Of a stretch of DNA of 64,000 nucleotides, positions 27,086 through 35,810 are shown piece by piece. A program made the position numbers and the translations under genes. Source of the stretch: Jiella soli. Lineage in GTDB: Bacteria > Pseudomonadota > Alphaproteobacteria > Rhizobiales > Rhizobiaceae. The DNA lies in NCBI RefSeq assembly GCF_020615385.1, contig NZ_JAJAVB010000019.1, positions 53,606 to 117,605 of the forward strand, written 5' to 3'. The notes below the pieces were generated by a model. It was not told the origin of the DNA. It ran no database searches and worked only from the letters and a program-made list of their open reading frames with translations. Positions within the stretch are counted from its first letter, which is position 1. Every line of letters begins with the position of its first letter.

Positions 27086-28408
27086 ATGTGGAAGCCAGAG
27101 ATCTCGGGACCGACCATAGAACCGAGCAGGATCGTGGACGCTCTCCGCCATGACATCCGGCGCGGCATCCTGCGCTTCGGAGATCGCCTCCCCGCACAGC
27201 GTGAACTCGCTTCGGCCCTCGGCGTCAACCTGTCCACGATCAGCAAGGCCTATCAGGAGGCTTCCGACAAGCGGCTGATCGCCGGGGAGGTGGGCCGCGG
27301 CACCTTCGTGCTCGCCCTCAGCGCCGAGGACGAATTGCTGCGCAAGGCGAGCCGCGCCGAGAAGCTGGTCGACCTCGCCGCCAACGTGCCGGCGCCCCTG
27401 CCGGAGGACGGCCGCTTTCTGGAGGCGTTGGCGGGCCTTACTCCCGACGAGCAGCGCGAACTCACGCGCTACGCCTCGCCCGCCCTTCTCGAGCGGTCGG
27501 CGCAGGCCGGGGCCCGCTGGCTTGCCCCGCGCGGCCTGGATCCGCAGGCGACGGTCATCCCTTGCGTCGGCGCGCATGCGGCCTTGATGGCGCTTCTCAT
27601 CGAACGCACCGAGCCCGGCGATCCGGTCGTCGTGGAATCCTTCACCTTCCCCGGCATGAAGGCGCTCGCCAAGCAGCTGCGCCTGCGCCTGATCGCGGTC
27701 GATCAGGACGATGACGGCGTGCTTCCCGAAGCCTTCGACGCCGCCGTTCGCAGATCGCGGGCGCGGCTGGCCGTTCTGGTCCCCAATCTCCACAATCCCA
27801 CGGGGTCGGTGATGGCCGAGCACCGGCGCACGGAGATCGCGAACCTCGTCGAGCGGCATGGCCTGACGGTGATCGAGGACGACGTCTACGGCCATTTCAC
27901 CGACGCGCCGCTGCTGGCGCCGCGGTTGAACGGACGCGGCATCGTCATTTCCAGCCTGTCCAAGACCGTGATGGCGGGCCTCCGCTTCGGCGTTATCGCC
28001 AGCGATGCGGCGCAGATCGCCTCGCTCTCCTCCAGCCCGCACCTGACCGACTGGCTGACGACGCCGATGGCGCTCTATCTCGGCGCCCACTGGATCGAGA
28101 GCGGCCTCGCCTTCGAGCGGGTGGAGAAGCAGGTCGCCGAGATGAACGCGCGCTGGCAGATCATGAGCGAGGTCCTCGGAGGTTCGCCGCGCCCCCCCTC
28201 TCCGCATCTCTGGCTCAGCGTGCGCGGCGATCCCGACGACGTCGTCAGCGAAAGCCGCAAGCGCGGCGTTGCCGTGGTCTCGGCCAATGTCTTCGCCGCG
28301 GGCCGCAAGAGCGCACCCCGCATCCGCGTCTCGCTGATGGGCGCGACCTCGGGCGAGGAGCTTCGCAGCGCGCTCCAACGGCTGACCACCCTCGGTGTCC
28401 ATGCCTGA
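27086..28408 (+). CDS. MocR-family (GntR + aminotransferase) transcriptional regulator
   Basis: A 440-residue fusion of a GntR winged helix (about 12-75: IVDALRHDIRRGILRFGDRL, TISKAYQEA) with a fold-type I aminotransferase domain. The PLP-binding Lys293 (SSLSKTVMAGLRFG), NPTG (237-240) and DDVYG (265-269) are intact. MocR regulators use PLP or PLP-amino-acid adducts as effector, often controlling a neighbouring transporter or PLP/taurine/GABA pathway. The likely targets here are not obvious: the next operon is ATP-grasp/alpha-E. No strong ribosome site precedes ATG 27086. Confidence 0.88.
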   Translation: MWKPEISGPTIEPSRIVDALRHDIRRGILRFGDRLPAQRELASALGVNLSTISKAYQEASDKRLIAGEVGRGTFVLALSAEDELLRKASRAEKLVDLAANVPAPLPEDGRFLEALAGLTPDEQRELTRYASPALLERSAQAGARWLAPRGLDPQATVIPCVGAHAALMALLIERTEPGDPVVVESFTFPGMKALAKQLRLRLIAVDQDDDGVLPEAFDAAVRRSRARLAVLVPNLHNPTGSVMAEHRRTEIANLVERHGLTVIEDDVYGHFTDAPLLAPRLNGRGIVISSLSKTVMAGLRFGVIASDAAQIASLSSSPHLTDWLTTPMALYLGAHWIESGLAFERVEKQVAEMNARWQIMSEVLGGSPRPPSPHLWLSVRGDPDDVVSESRKRGVAVVSANVFAAGRKSAPRIRVSLMGATSGEELRSALQRLTTLGVHA

Positions 28409-28479
28409 CTGTCGTTCCGCGGCGCTCGGCAAGACCTGCCGGCCGCTGCCCTAAAGCGAGCCAGACCCGCCAAGAATGC

Positions 28480-28494
28480 GCTCAAATATTGAGC
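28480..28494. promoter_or_regulatory. palindrome GCTCAA-ATA-TTGAGC before the ATP-grasp operon
   Basis: A perfect 6-bp dyad with 3-bp spacer, extended by AATG/CATT on the outside with two unpaired bases on the left. It lies 82 bp before the ATP-grasp start and is followed by TTTT, so it could be the MocR-gene terminator or an operator. Confidence 0.4.
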
Positions 28495-28575
28495 ATTTTA
28501 ACGACGACACCGTCAAACGCTTGATTTCTGCTGCGCCGGCTTTCTCTTTAAGGGAAACCGAAAGGGAGCGTGGCC

Positions 28576-29988
28576 GTGACACCATTCGATGAGATGCTTC
28601 AGGGCAAGGATCAGGTCCGCGACCCCTACAGCCGATTCTACGAATGGTTTTGCGAGCAGGACGGCGAAACGCTGGGTCAGAAGGCCGGCGAGGCGGAGGC
28701 CTTTTTCCGGCGCACCGGCATCACATTCAACGTCTATGGGCAAGAGGAAGCCGGCGAACGGCTGATCCCCTTCGACCTCGTGCCGCGGATCATGGCGAAG
28801 GCCGAATGGGACCGCCTGGCGGAGGGGATCGAGCAGCGCGTCATCGCGCTCAACGCCTTCCTCGACGACATCTACCATGACCAGGAGATCGTGAAGGCCG
28901 GCAAGGTTCCTGCCCGGCTGATCGAGGGCAATGAAGCCTATCTGCCGCAGATGCAGGGCTTCCGCCCGCCGGGCGGCGTCTACACCCACATCATCGGCAC
29001 CGACATCGTCCGCGTCGGCGAAGACGAATTCTACGTCCTCGAGGACAATGCCCGCACCCCCTCCGGCGTCTCCTACATGATCGAGAACCGCGAGACGATG
29101 ATGCAGATGTTCCCCGAGCTGTTCGCGCAGAACCGCGTGCGGCCGGTCGAGACCTATCCGCATCACCTGCGGCGCTCGCTCGCCGCCGTCGCACCGCCGG
29201 CCTGCGAGGGAACGCCGACGATCGCCGTCCTCACCCCGGGCATCTACAATTCGGCCTATTTCGAGCACGCATTCCTCGCCGACCAGATGGGCGTCGAGCT
29301 GATCGAGGGCTCGGACGTCGCCGAGATCGACGGGCGCATCCAGATGCGCACGACCGAGGGCTACAAGCCGATCGACGTGATCTACCGCCGGGTCGACGAC
29401 GCCTTCCTCGATCCGAAGATGTTCAACCCGGCCTCGATGCTCGGCATTCCCGGCATCATGGATGTCTACAGGAACGGCGGCATCACCATCGCCAACGCGC
29501 CCGGCACCGGCATTTCCGACGACAAGGCGATCTATTCCTACATGCCGGAGATCGTCGAGTTCTACACCGGCAAGCCGGCGCTCCTGCAAAACGTACCCAC
29601 CCATCGCTGCGCCGAGGAGGACAGCCTCAAATACGTCCTCGAAAACCTGCATGAGCTGGTGGTGAAGGAGGTTCACGGCTCCGGCGGCTACGGCATGCTG
29701 GTCGGGCCGGCGGCCTCGAAGGAAGAGCGCGAGCGCTTCGCCGAGAAGCTGAAGACCCGGCCGGGCAACTACATCGCGCAGCCGACGCTGGCGCTGTCGA
29801 CGGTGCCGATCCTGGTCGACGGGGAGCTTGCGCCCCGCCATGTCGACCTGCGCCCCTTCGTTCTCGTCTCCGACAAGGTCCGCATCATTCCGGGCGGCCT
29901 CACCCGTGTCGCGCTCAAGGAAGGCTCGCTGGTGGTCAATTCCAGCCAGGGCGGCGGCACCAAGGACACCTGGGTTTTGAGGGACTGA
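28576..29988 (+). CDS. circularly permuted ATP-grasp protein (DUF404/DUF407)
   Basis: A 470-residue protein of the circularly permuted ATP-grasp type-2 family. Recognisable blocks are FFRRTGITFNVYG, ERLIPFDLVPRI, EAYLPQMQGFRPP, EDNARTPSGVSYMIENR, the nucleotide/Mg region VVKEVHGSGGYGML, and the C-terminal LVVNSSQGGGTKDTWVL. The family is thought to form amide bonds on an unknown peptide or amino-acid substrate. The GTG at 28576 (AGGGAG 8 bases before) is preferred over GTG 28570. It is followed after 3 bp by the alpha-E gene. Confidence 0.92.
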   Translation: MTPFDEMLQGKDQVRDPYSRFYEWFCEQDGETLGQKAGEAEAFFRRTGITFNVYGQEEAGERLIPFDLVPRIMAKAEWDRLAEGIEQRVIALNAFLDDIYHDQEIVKAGKVPARLIEGNEAYLPQMQGFRPPGGVYTHIIGTDIVRVGEDEFYVLEDNARTPSGVSYMIENRETMMQMFPELFAQNRVRPVETYPHHLRRSLAAVAPPACEGTPTIAVLTPGIYNSAYFEHAFLADQMGVELIEGSDVAEIDGRIQMRTTEGYKPIDVIYRRVDDAFLDPKMFNPASMLGIPGIMDVYRNGGITIANAPGTGISDDKAIYSYMPEIVEFYTGKPALLQNVPTHRCAEEDSLKYVLENLHELVVKEVHGSGGYGMLVGPAASKEERERFAEKLKTRPGNYIAQPTLALSTVPILVDGELAPRHVDLRPFVLVSDKVRIIPGGLTRVALKEGSLVVNSSQGGGTKDTWVLRD

Positions 29989-29991
29989 TCG

Positions 29992-30945
29992 ATGGCACTT
30001 CTCGGACGTACCGCAAACGGCCTGTTCTGGATGTTCCGCTATATCGAGCGGGCCGAGAACATGGCGCGGCTGGTCGAGGCCGGCATGCGCATCTCCCTGA
30101 CCAACCTTTCGGCCGAGCCGGACGAATGGCAGTCGGTCCTGGTCTCGGCGGGCGTCGAGGCCGGTTTCCGCGGGAAATACGACGATTTCGACGCCGCGAA
30201 CGTCCTCGACTTCATGCTGTGCGACCGCGACAACCCGTCGAGCGTGCGCTCCTCGATCGACACCGCCCGCACCAACGGCCGGATGGTGCGCACCGCCCTG
30301 ACCCGCGATCTGTGGGAAACCGTCAACGAGAGTTGGCTGGCGATCCAGCAGCGCTTGTCGCGACCGGTGTCGGCGCGCGAGGTGCCCGCCGTCGTCGACC
30401 TCATCAAGCGGCAGTCGGCGCTGATCCGCGGCACGTTCCACGCGACCATGCTGCGCAACGAGATCTTCGACTTCTGCAATCTCGGCGCCTTCATCGAACG
30501 CGCCGACAACACCGCGCGGATCCTCGACGTCAAATACTGGCTGCTCCTGCCGGAGCATTCCTCGGTCGGCTCGGCGCTCGACAATTTCCAATGGGTGTCG
30601 ATCCTGCGCTCGGTCTCGGCCCACCGCTCCTATGCCTGGGAATATGACGGCGAGTTCCGGGCCGTGAACATCATCGACTTCCTGATGCTCAACCGGCGCA
30701 TGCCGCGCTCGCTGGCCTTCTCCTACGGTCTGATCGAGGACAGCCTCAAATTCCTCGACCGCAATTACGAGACCCATCATCCCTGCCGCAAGACCGCGAC
30801 GGCGATCAACCAGCGCTTCTCGGAGCTGTCGGTGCGCGAGATCATCGACGGCGGCCTGCACGAATTCCTCGAACAGTTCATCCTCGACAACAACCGGCTC
30901 GCAAGGGAGATCGGCGAGAACTACCGGTTCTATCCGGGGACGTGA
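29992..30945 (+). CDS. alpha-E domain protein (DUF403)
   Basis: A 317-residue all-helical protein beginning MALLGRTANGLFWMFRYIERAENMARL, the hallmark of the alpha-E family, whose conserved Arg and Glu residues recur in the later helices (FCNLGAFIERADNTARILD). Alpha-E proteins are almost always encoded directly after a circularly permuted ATP-grasp gene, as here (3-bp gap), and often with a transglutaminase and a proteasome-like hydrolase. Function is unproven; a role in peptide ligation or tagging is the published comparative-genomics proposal. Confidence 0.92.
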   Translation: MALLGRTANGLFWMFRYIERAENMARLVEAGMRISLTNLSAEPDEWQSVLVSAGVEAGFRGKYDDFDAANVLDFMLCDRDNPSSVRSSIDTARTNGRMVRTALTRDLWETVNESWLAIQQRLSRPVSAREVPAVVDLIKRQSALIRGTFHATMLRNEIFDFCNLGAFIERADNTARILDVKYWLLLPEHSSVGSALDNFQWVSILRSVSAHRSYAWEYDGEFRAVNIIDFLMLNRRMPRSLAFSYGLIEDSLKFLDRNYETHHPCRKTATAINQRFSELSVREIIDGGLHEFLEQFILDNNRLAREIGENYRFYPGT

Positions 30946-31170
30946 GCGGCAACGCCGGCCGCGCCTGGCGGTCGGAAGACCGGCCGTCGCAGAGGACGGC
31001 AGGTCGGTCGTCTGCCCGATCGTCACCCCTTTCGAAAAATTGTATCGCGAATCATTGACGATTTGTCGGAACAGCGACGGGCTGCGCTTTTCGGCACGTC
31101 CGATTACCTTCGGGCATCGTCAACCCCGGCGAGGCTCAAGGGCCGCCGGGCTTTCGGAAGGACTGCCCGC

Positions 31171-31551
31171 ATGAACGCCAATCTCATCCTCGCCGGCCGC
31201 ATCCTGCTGGCCGTCATCTTCCTCGTCGCCGGCTATGGCAAGCTGACCGACGCGGCCGGCACCGCCGGCTATTTCGGCCAGATCGGCTTTCCCGCCCCGC
31301 TCCTTGTCGCCTATCTCGTCGGCGCCTTCGAGCTTCTCGGCGGCATCGCCATCGTCGCCGGCTTCCAGACCCGTATCGTCGCGATCGCCCTGGCCGTCTT
31401 CTGCGTGGCGACCGGCCTCCTCGCCCATCTCGGCGACCAGACGGCGCTGATGAAGAACATCGCCATGGCCGGGGGCTTTTTGGTGCTCGCCGGCTCCGGC
31501 GCCGGCGCGGTGGCCGTGGACAAGCCGAAGCGCGAAAGCCGCTATGCCTGA
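31171..31551 (+). CDS. DoxX-family membrane protein
   Basis: A 126-residue protein with four membrane spans: LAGRILLAVIFLVAGYGKLT is the typical first helix and motif of the DoxX family. Members contribute to thiosulfate oxidation complexes or redox stress tolerance; the small stand-alone bacterial form is not assigned. ATG 31171 is preceded by GGAAGGA. Upstream in-frame ATG at 31063 would add a non-hydrophobic leader without support. Confidence 0.88.
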   Translation: MNANLILAGRILLAVIFLVAGYGKLTDAAGTAGYFGQIGFPAPLLVAYLVGAFELLGGIAIVAGFQTRIVAIALAVFCVATGLLAHLGDQTALMKNIAMAGGFLVLAGSGAGAVAVDKPKRESRYA

Positions 31552-31571
31552 GCGGGAGTAAGGCTAGATCA

Positions 31572-31596
31572 CGCTCGGCCTTGAAGAGGCCGAGCG
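31572..31596. terminator. perfect 10-bp hairpin between convergent DoxX and hisG genes
   Basis: CGCTCGGCCT-TGAAG-AGGCCGAGCG. It lies 20 bp after the DoxX stop and 125 bp after the hisG stop on the other strand. No clear T-run follows on either side, so termination is plausible but not certain. Confidence 0.45.
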
Positions 31597-31721
31597 ACCA
31601 AATTTGCTTCCAATCCGGTTCTAGCTGGCGTGGAAACGCGCAGTCCTGGACGGCGTACTCCGGCGGCCCGGTGCGGCGCCGTGGCGTCACGTTTCCGCTT
31701 GGTTCAGGCGAAGGCTGACGC

Positions 31722-32414
31722 CTATCCGAACCGCCCCGCCAGATCCTCCGCCAGCCTCGCGTTCGTCTCGTCCCGCGCCCGCGTTTCCGAGCGCACGAGA
31801 CAGGCCTGCGATTTCAGGATCACGCCGTCGGGGAGCACCTTCAGATGGTTCGCCTTCAGGGTCGAGCCGGTCGAGGTGATGTCGACGATCATGTCGGCCG
31901 AACCGGCGGCGGGGGCGCCTTCGGTGGCGCCGAGGCTTTCGACGATCCGGTAGCTCTGGATGCCGTGCTGGCGCGTGAAGAACCCTTGCGTCAGCCGCCA
32001 GTATTTGGTGGCGATCCTCAGGCGCCTTCCGTGCCTTGCGCGGAACGAGCCGGCGACGTCGCCGAGATCGTCCATCGCGGCAACGTCGACCCAGGCCTCG
32101 GGCACGGCGACGACGACATCGGCCTGGCCGAAGCCGAGGCGCGAGACGATGGTCACCGCCGTCTGCGGCTCGGCGATCTCCTCGCGGATCAGGTCCTCGC
32201 CGGTGACGCCGAAGTCGATCGCCCCGTCGCGCAGTTCGCGCGCGATCTCGGAGGCCGACAGGAGCAGCACTTCCAGCCCCGGCGCGCCGGAAACGGCCGT
32301 GCGATAGCTGCGGGCGTCCTCGGCGGACTCGACATTGATGCCCGCGGCCGCCAGCGTCTCGACCGACTTGTCCTTCAGCCGGCCCTTGGAGGGAATCGCG
32401 AGGGTGACGGTCAT
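31722..32414 (-). CDS. hisG: ATP phosphoribosyltransferase, catalytic subunit (short form)
   Basis: A 230-residue HisG lacking the C-terminal regulatory domain of the ~300-residue long form. It carries [20 protein letters not shown] and [15 protein letters not shown]. It makes phosphoribosyl-ATP, the first step of histidine synthesis. Short HisG needs HisZ, which is encoded just upstream on the same strand (hisS-hisZ-hisG), separated by a repeat-filled 283-bp gap. Confidence 0.95.
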   Translation of the reverse strand: MTVTLAIPSKGRLKDKSVETLAAAGINVESAEDARSYRTAVSGAPGLEVLLLSASEIARELRDGAIDFGVTGEDLIREEIAEPQTAVTIVSRLGFGQADVVVAVPEAWVDVAAMDDLGDVAGSFRARHGRRLRIATKYWRLTQGFFTRQHGIQSYRIVESLGATEGAPAAGSADMIVDITSTGSTLKANHLKVLPDGVILKSQACLVRSETRARDETNARLAEDLAGRFG

Positions 32415-32503
32415 CGGGGTTGCCCCTCACTTCCCAGATGCAGAATCGGCGTCGAGACGACCGTTGGAGCGCCGTTTCCAATCCATGCATGGTGGCGGGG
32501 CAC

Positions 32504-32550
32504 TACCCCCCTCTGCCCTGCCGGGCATCTCCCCCACAAGGGGGGAGATC
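32504..32550 (-). repeat. ~47-bp interspersed repeat, copy A
   Basis: Contains CCCCCTCTGCCCTGCCGGGC, ATCTCCCCC and AAGGGGGGAGATC. The last part is itself a dyad (ATCTCCCCC / GGGGGGAGAT). Copy B at 32637 is the same sequence in opposite orientation. Both lie between hisG and hisZ. Confidence 0.8.
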
Positions 32551-32636
32551 GATCGCGCGCAAACCTCTCCGCCAGTCTCAAACCACTCAAGCCTGCACTG
32601 ACGCCTAGGATCTGCGCGAGCAACCATGGAGCTGCC

Positions 32637-32684
32637 GATCTCCCCCCTTGTGGGGGAGATGTCCGGCAGGACAGAGGGGGGTGC
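32637..32684 (+). repeat. ~47-bp interspersed repeat, copy B
   Basis: Reads GATCTCCCCCCTTGTGGGGG, AGATGTCCGGCAGGACAG, AGGGGGGT: the reverse complement of copy A with a few changes. It ends 13 bp before the 3' end of hisZ. Confidence 0.8.
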
Positions 32685-32697
32685 CTCGGCGCCATCG

Positions 32698-33837
32698 TCA
32701 TTCCTTGGCTCCCTCCCGAAATCCCGCCATACGGTCGAGCCACAGCGAGAACCCGACCGCCGGGATCGGCGCCGTGGCGCCGAGGATGGTCAGCAGGCGG
32801 TCGTAGCGGCCGCCGCCGGCGAGCGGGTCGCCGCTGCCGGGCGCGCGCGCTTCGAAGACGAGGCCGGTGTAGTAGTCGATCGGGCGGCCGAAGGCGGCGC
32901 GGTAGGTGACGGTGGCAAGGTCGACGCCGGCGGCCTGGAGCGCGAGATTACGGGTCTCAAACCCCGTCAGCGCCCGGCCGAGTTCCAGCCCGGCCGAGGC
33001 GGCGAGTTCGGCCAGCCGATCGCCAGCCTCCGACAGGCTGCAGTCGACGCCGAGGAAGTCTTCGAGCAACGCCAGCGCCGCATCGCCCAGCCGCGCCTCG
33101 GCAACGGCGACCTTCTCGATCAGGCGGCTCGCGACCTCGCCGGGCGAGCGGCCGGAATGCGGCGGCAGGCCGGCGGCCTCCATGCGCGCCGCGATCAGCC
33201 GGATCAGCGCGCCCTCCTCGCGGTCGCGGGCAAGATCCAGGAGATCGTCGTCCAGGCCGTCGAGCGTACCGGCGCCGCCCTTCGACAGCGCGGCGAGCGC
33301 CGCCTTCAGCTGGCCGTCATGGCCGAAGGTGCGGATCAGCCGGCGCTGCCAGCCTTCCGGCAGTCCCAGCGCACGCAGGAACGCCTCGAACAGGCCCTGG
33401 TCGCCGAGAACGATGTCGAGCCGCGCCGGATCGACGCCGGCGGCGGAGAGCCCCGCCAGCGCGTCGGCGAGCGCGCGCGCATCAGCTTCCGCCCGGTTCT
33501 CCTCGCCGAGATCCTCGATCCCCGCCTGGACGAACTCCGCCGGCCCGTCCGCCCGCTGGCGAAAGACGAGGCCGCGATAGGAATAGCGCTTCGGCAGCGC
33601 CGTCCCATGCGCGATGTGGTCGATGCAGACCGGGATGGTGAAGTCGGGGCGAAGGCAGAGATTTTCGCCGCCCTCCCCACGCGTCAGGAAGATGCGCCGG
33701 CGCAGCGCCTCGCCGGCGGTGTCGAGATAGGGATCGGCCGGCAGGATCATCGGCGGCGAGACGGTCTCGGCGCCGCGCTGGGCGAACAGCGCGTCGAGCG
33801 CCGCCGCGACAGCCGCCTCGTCCTTCGGCCCGCCCAT
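32698..33837 (-). CDS. hisZ: ATP phosphoribosyltransferase regulatory subunit
   Basis: A 379-residue class II aminoacyl-tRNA-synthetase paralogue lacking the anticodon domain. LPKRYSYRGLVFRQRADGPAEF resembles motif 2 and IDYYTGLVFEARAPGSGDPL and GGGRYDRLL the later catalytic-core segments of HisRS. HisZ binds short HisG and mediates histidine feedback. It follows hisS with a 4-bp gap, so the two are certainly co-transcribed. Confidence 0.94.
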   Translation of the reverse strand: MGGPKDEAAVAAALDALFAQRGAETVSPPMILPADPYLDTAGEALRRRIFLTRGEGGENLCLRPDFTIPVCIDHIAHGTALPKRYSYRGLVFRQRADGPAEFVQAGIEDLGEENRAEADARALADALAGLSAAGVDPARLDIVLGDQGLFEAFLRALGLPEGWQRRLIRTFGHDGQLKAALAALSKGGAGTLDGLDDDLLDLARDREEGALIRLIAARMEAAGLPPHSGRSPGEVASRLIEKVAVAEARLGDAALALLEDFLGVDCSLSEAGDRLAELAASAGLELGRALTGFETRNLALQAAGVDLATVTYRAAFGRPIDYYTGLVFEARAPGSGDPLAGGGRYDRLLTILGATAPIPAVGFSLWLDRMAGFREGAKE

Positions 33838-33841
33838 CCGA

Positions 33842-35428
33842 TCAGGCTCCCCCCGAGGGGGTATGGCCGGCGCGCGGACGCTCGAGGATGCGCTTCACGG
33901 CCGCGACGAGGTCCGCCTCGTCGACGACCTCCTGCCCGGCCCGCGCCTCGCGCCATTCGGCATTGTCGGTGATTTCGGCCGACAGCTCCTTGCCGAGGGC
34001 GAGATCCTTGACCTGCACCTTGCCGGCCGCCTTCTCGTCGCCGCCCTGGATGACGACGACCGGAGCGTTGCGGCGGTCGGCGTATTGCAGCTGCTTGCCG
34101 AACTGCTTGGGGTTGCCCTGGAAGACCTCGACCGGCACCGGCGGCGCGGACGGATCGGCGTTGAGCGCATTGCGCAGCACCGTCGCCATCGCCTGGTAAT
34201 CGGCCATGCGGTCGCGGTCCATGACGGTGACGACCACCGGCCCGGTGCGGCAGCTCGTTTCAATGCGACCGAGATTCTTCAGCGCCGTCATCAGGCGGGA
34301 GACGCCGATGGAAAAGCCCGTCGCCGGCACCGGCTGCGACATGAAGCGCGAGACCAGCCCGTCATAGCGCCCGCCGCCGCCGACCGAGCCGAAGCGCACG
34401 ACCTCGCCCTTCTCGTTGGTCACGTCGAAGAGGAGTTCGGCCTCGAAGACCGGGCCGGTGTAGTATTCGAGGCCGCGGACGACGGAAGTATCGATGCGTA
34501 CGCGCCGGCCATCATAGCCCGCCGCCTCGACAAGTGCCACGATTTCCTTGAGCTCATTAAGCCCTTCGCTGCCTTTGTCGGCGAGATTAACTCGTGACCC
34601 GAGCCAATCTACGATGCCTGCATTTGACTTATCGTCCGGCCCCTGGAGCGAATCGAGCTGATATCCTTGGCCCGCTAGGAAGCTGTACCCGAGAAACCGC
34701 AATATGTTGTCTGCTTGCGCGTCAGTCAGCCCGGCTCCCTGCGTGAAATCTCCGCTTTCGTCCTTGCGGCCCTCACCGAGCAGAAGCCGCACGCCCTCGA
34801 CGCCGAACTTGTCCAGCTTGTCGATCGCCCGCAGCACCGTCAGCCTGCGCCCGGCATTCTCGTCGCCGCCGAGGCCGATCGCCTCCAGGACACCGTCCAA
34901 GACCTTCCGGTTGTTTACCCGGATGACGTACTGGCCGCGCGGGATGCCCAGCGCTTCCATGGTGTCGGCCATCATCATGGCCATCTCGGCATCGGCCGAG
35001 ACGTTCGGCGCGCCGACGATGTCGGCGTCGAACTGCATGAACTGGCGGAAGCGCCCCGGCCCCGGCTTCTCGTTGCGGAAGACGTAGCCGGCCCGGTAGC
35101 TGCGATAGGGCTTGGGCAGGGTCTCGTAATTCTCCGCGACATAGCGGGCGAGCGGCGCGGTGAGGTCGTAGCGCAGGCTCATCCACTGCTCGTCGTCGTC
35201 CTCGATCGAGAATACGCCCTCGTTCGGCCGGTCGCTATCGGGCAGGAATTTGCCCAGCGCGTCGGTATATTCGAAGACCGGCGTCTCCACCGGCTCGAAG
35301 CCGTAGGTCTCGTAGACCCGCCGGATCTTGGCGAGCATCTCGTCCTGGGCGCGCAAGTCTGTTGCGTCGCGATCGACGAAGCCCCGCGGCACCCGGGCCT
35401 TGACGCGTGTCGGCTTTTTCGACGCCAT
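33842..35428 (-). CDS. hisS: histidyl-tRNA synthetase
   Basis: A 528-residue class II synthetase with [12 protein letters not shown], motif 2 region [49 protein letters not shown] (motif 3 region precedes FSIGVSRL) and a C-terminal anticodon-binding domain ([17 protein letters not shown]). It charges tRNA-His. Codons for about residues 230-296 (34541-34741) are clearly less GC-rich (about 55%) than the rest, suggesting a recombined patch; the frame is intact. Confidence 0.96.
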   Translation of the reverse strand: MASKKPTRVKARVPRGFVDRDATDLRAQDEMLAKIRRVYETYGFEPVETPVFEYTDALGKFLPDSDRPNEGVFSIEDDDEQWMSLRYDLTAPLARYVAENYETLPKPYRSYRAGYVFRNEKPGPGRFRQFMQFDADIVGAPNVSADAEMAMMMADTMEALGIPRGQYVIRVNNRKVLDGVLEAIGLGGDENAGRRLTVLRAIDKLDKFGVEGVRLLLGEGRKDESGDFTQGAGLTDAQADNILRFLGYSFLAGQGYQLDSLQGPDDKSNAGIVDWLGSRVNLADKGSEGLNELKEIVALVEAAGYDGRRVRIDTSVVRGLEYYTGPVFEAELLFDVTNEKGEVVRFGSVGGGGRYDGLVSRFMSQPVPATGFSIGVSRLMTALKNLGRIETSCRTGPVVVTVMDRDRMADYQAMATVLRNALNADPSAPPVPVEVFQGNPKQFGKQLQYADRRNAPVVVIQGGDEKAAGKVQVKDLALGKELSAEITDNAEWREARAGQEVVDEADLVAAVKRILERPRAGHTPSGGA

Positions 35429-35601
35429 GATGTTCTTCCAAGGATTGCTGCGCCCGGCCGGCAGCGGGACGGACCCTGCCGCGCGACGGCGCTGTCAGTA
35501 CGTGAACGTGCGGTGGGGCTTAGCCCATCGCCCGTTGCGCCTCAAGCCGCAGGCGAGGCAGCTCCATCGGCGCCTGCAAGATGGCGCGGCGAAGAGGCAG
35601 C

Positions 35602-35648
35602 GATCCCCCCCTTGTGGGGGAGATGGGTGGCAACCCAGAGGGGGGTGC
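35602..35648 (+). repeat. ~47-bp interspersed repeat, copy C
   Basis: Starts GATCCCCCCCTTGTGGGGGA and ends CAGAGGGGGGT, same orientation as copy B but with a diverged middle (TGGGTGGCAACC in place of TGTCCGGCAGGA). It lies in the 382-bp gap upstream of hisS, paired with copy D in inverted orientation. Confidence 0.78.
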
Positions 35649-35704
35649 CTCGGCGCGACGGCGGACGGCTTGCGACGGATCATCTGCGACGTCCTCGCCG
35701 CCGA

Positions 35705-35751
35705 TACCCCCCTCTGCCCTGCCGGGCATCTCCCCTACAAGGGGGGAGATC
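35705..35751 (-). repeat. ~47-bp interspersed repeat, copy D
   Basis: ACCCCCCTCTGCCCTGCCGG, GCATCTCCCCTACAAGGGGG, GAGATC: nearly identical to copy A. Apart from copies C and D the hisS/permease gap (35429-35810) holds no recognised gene. Confidence 0.8.
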
Positions 35752-35810
35752 GGCCAGTCGCCGATCGTCGCAATCGTCCGAGAATTGCTCGCTCCCCGCG
35801 CGCCTCTGCC

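Noticed and set aside
28513..31026. Very long minus-strand open frame (over 800 codons) across the ATP-grasp/alpha-E genes
   Set aside because: It is the antisense of two well-supported genes in high-GC DNA; its protein is Asp/Arg/His-rich with no recognisable domain.
32504..32684. Repeat copies A and B as a CRISPR or terminator pair
   Set aside because: Only two inverted copies, with no regular spacers; the same element recurs at 35.6-35.75 kb as an interspersed repeat.
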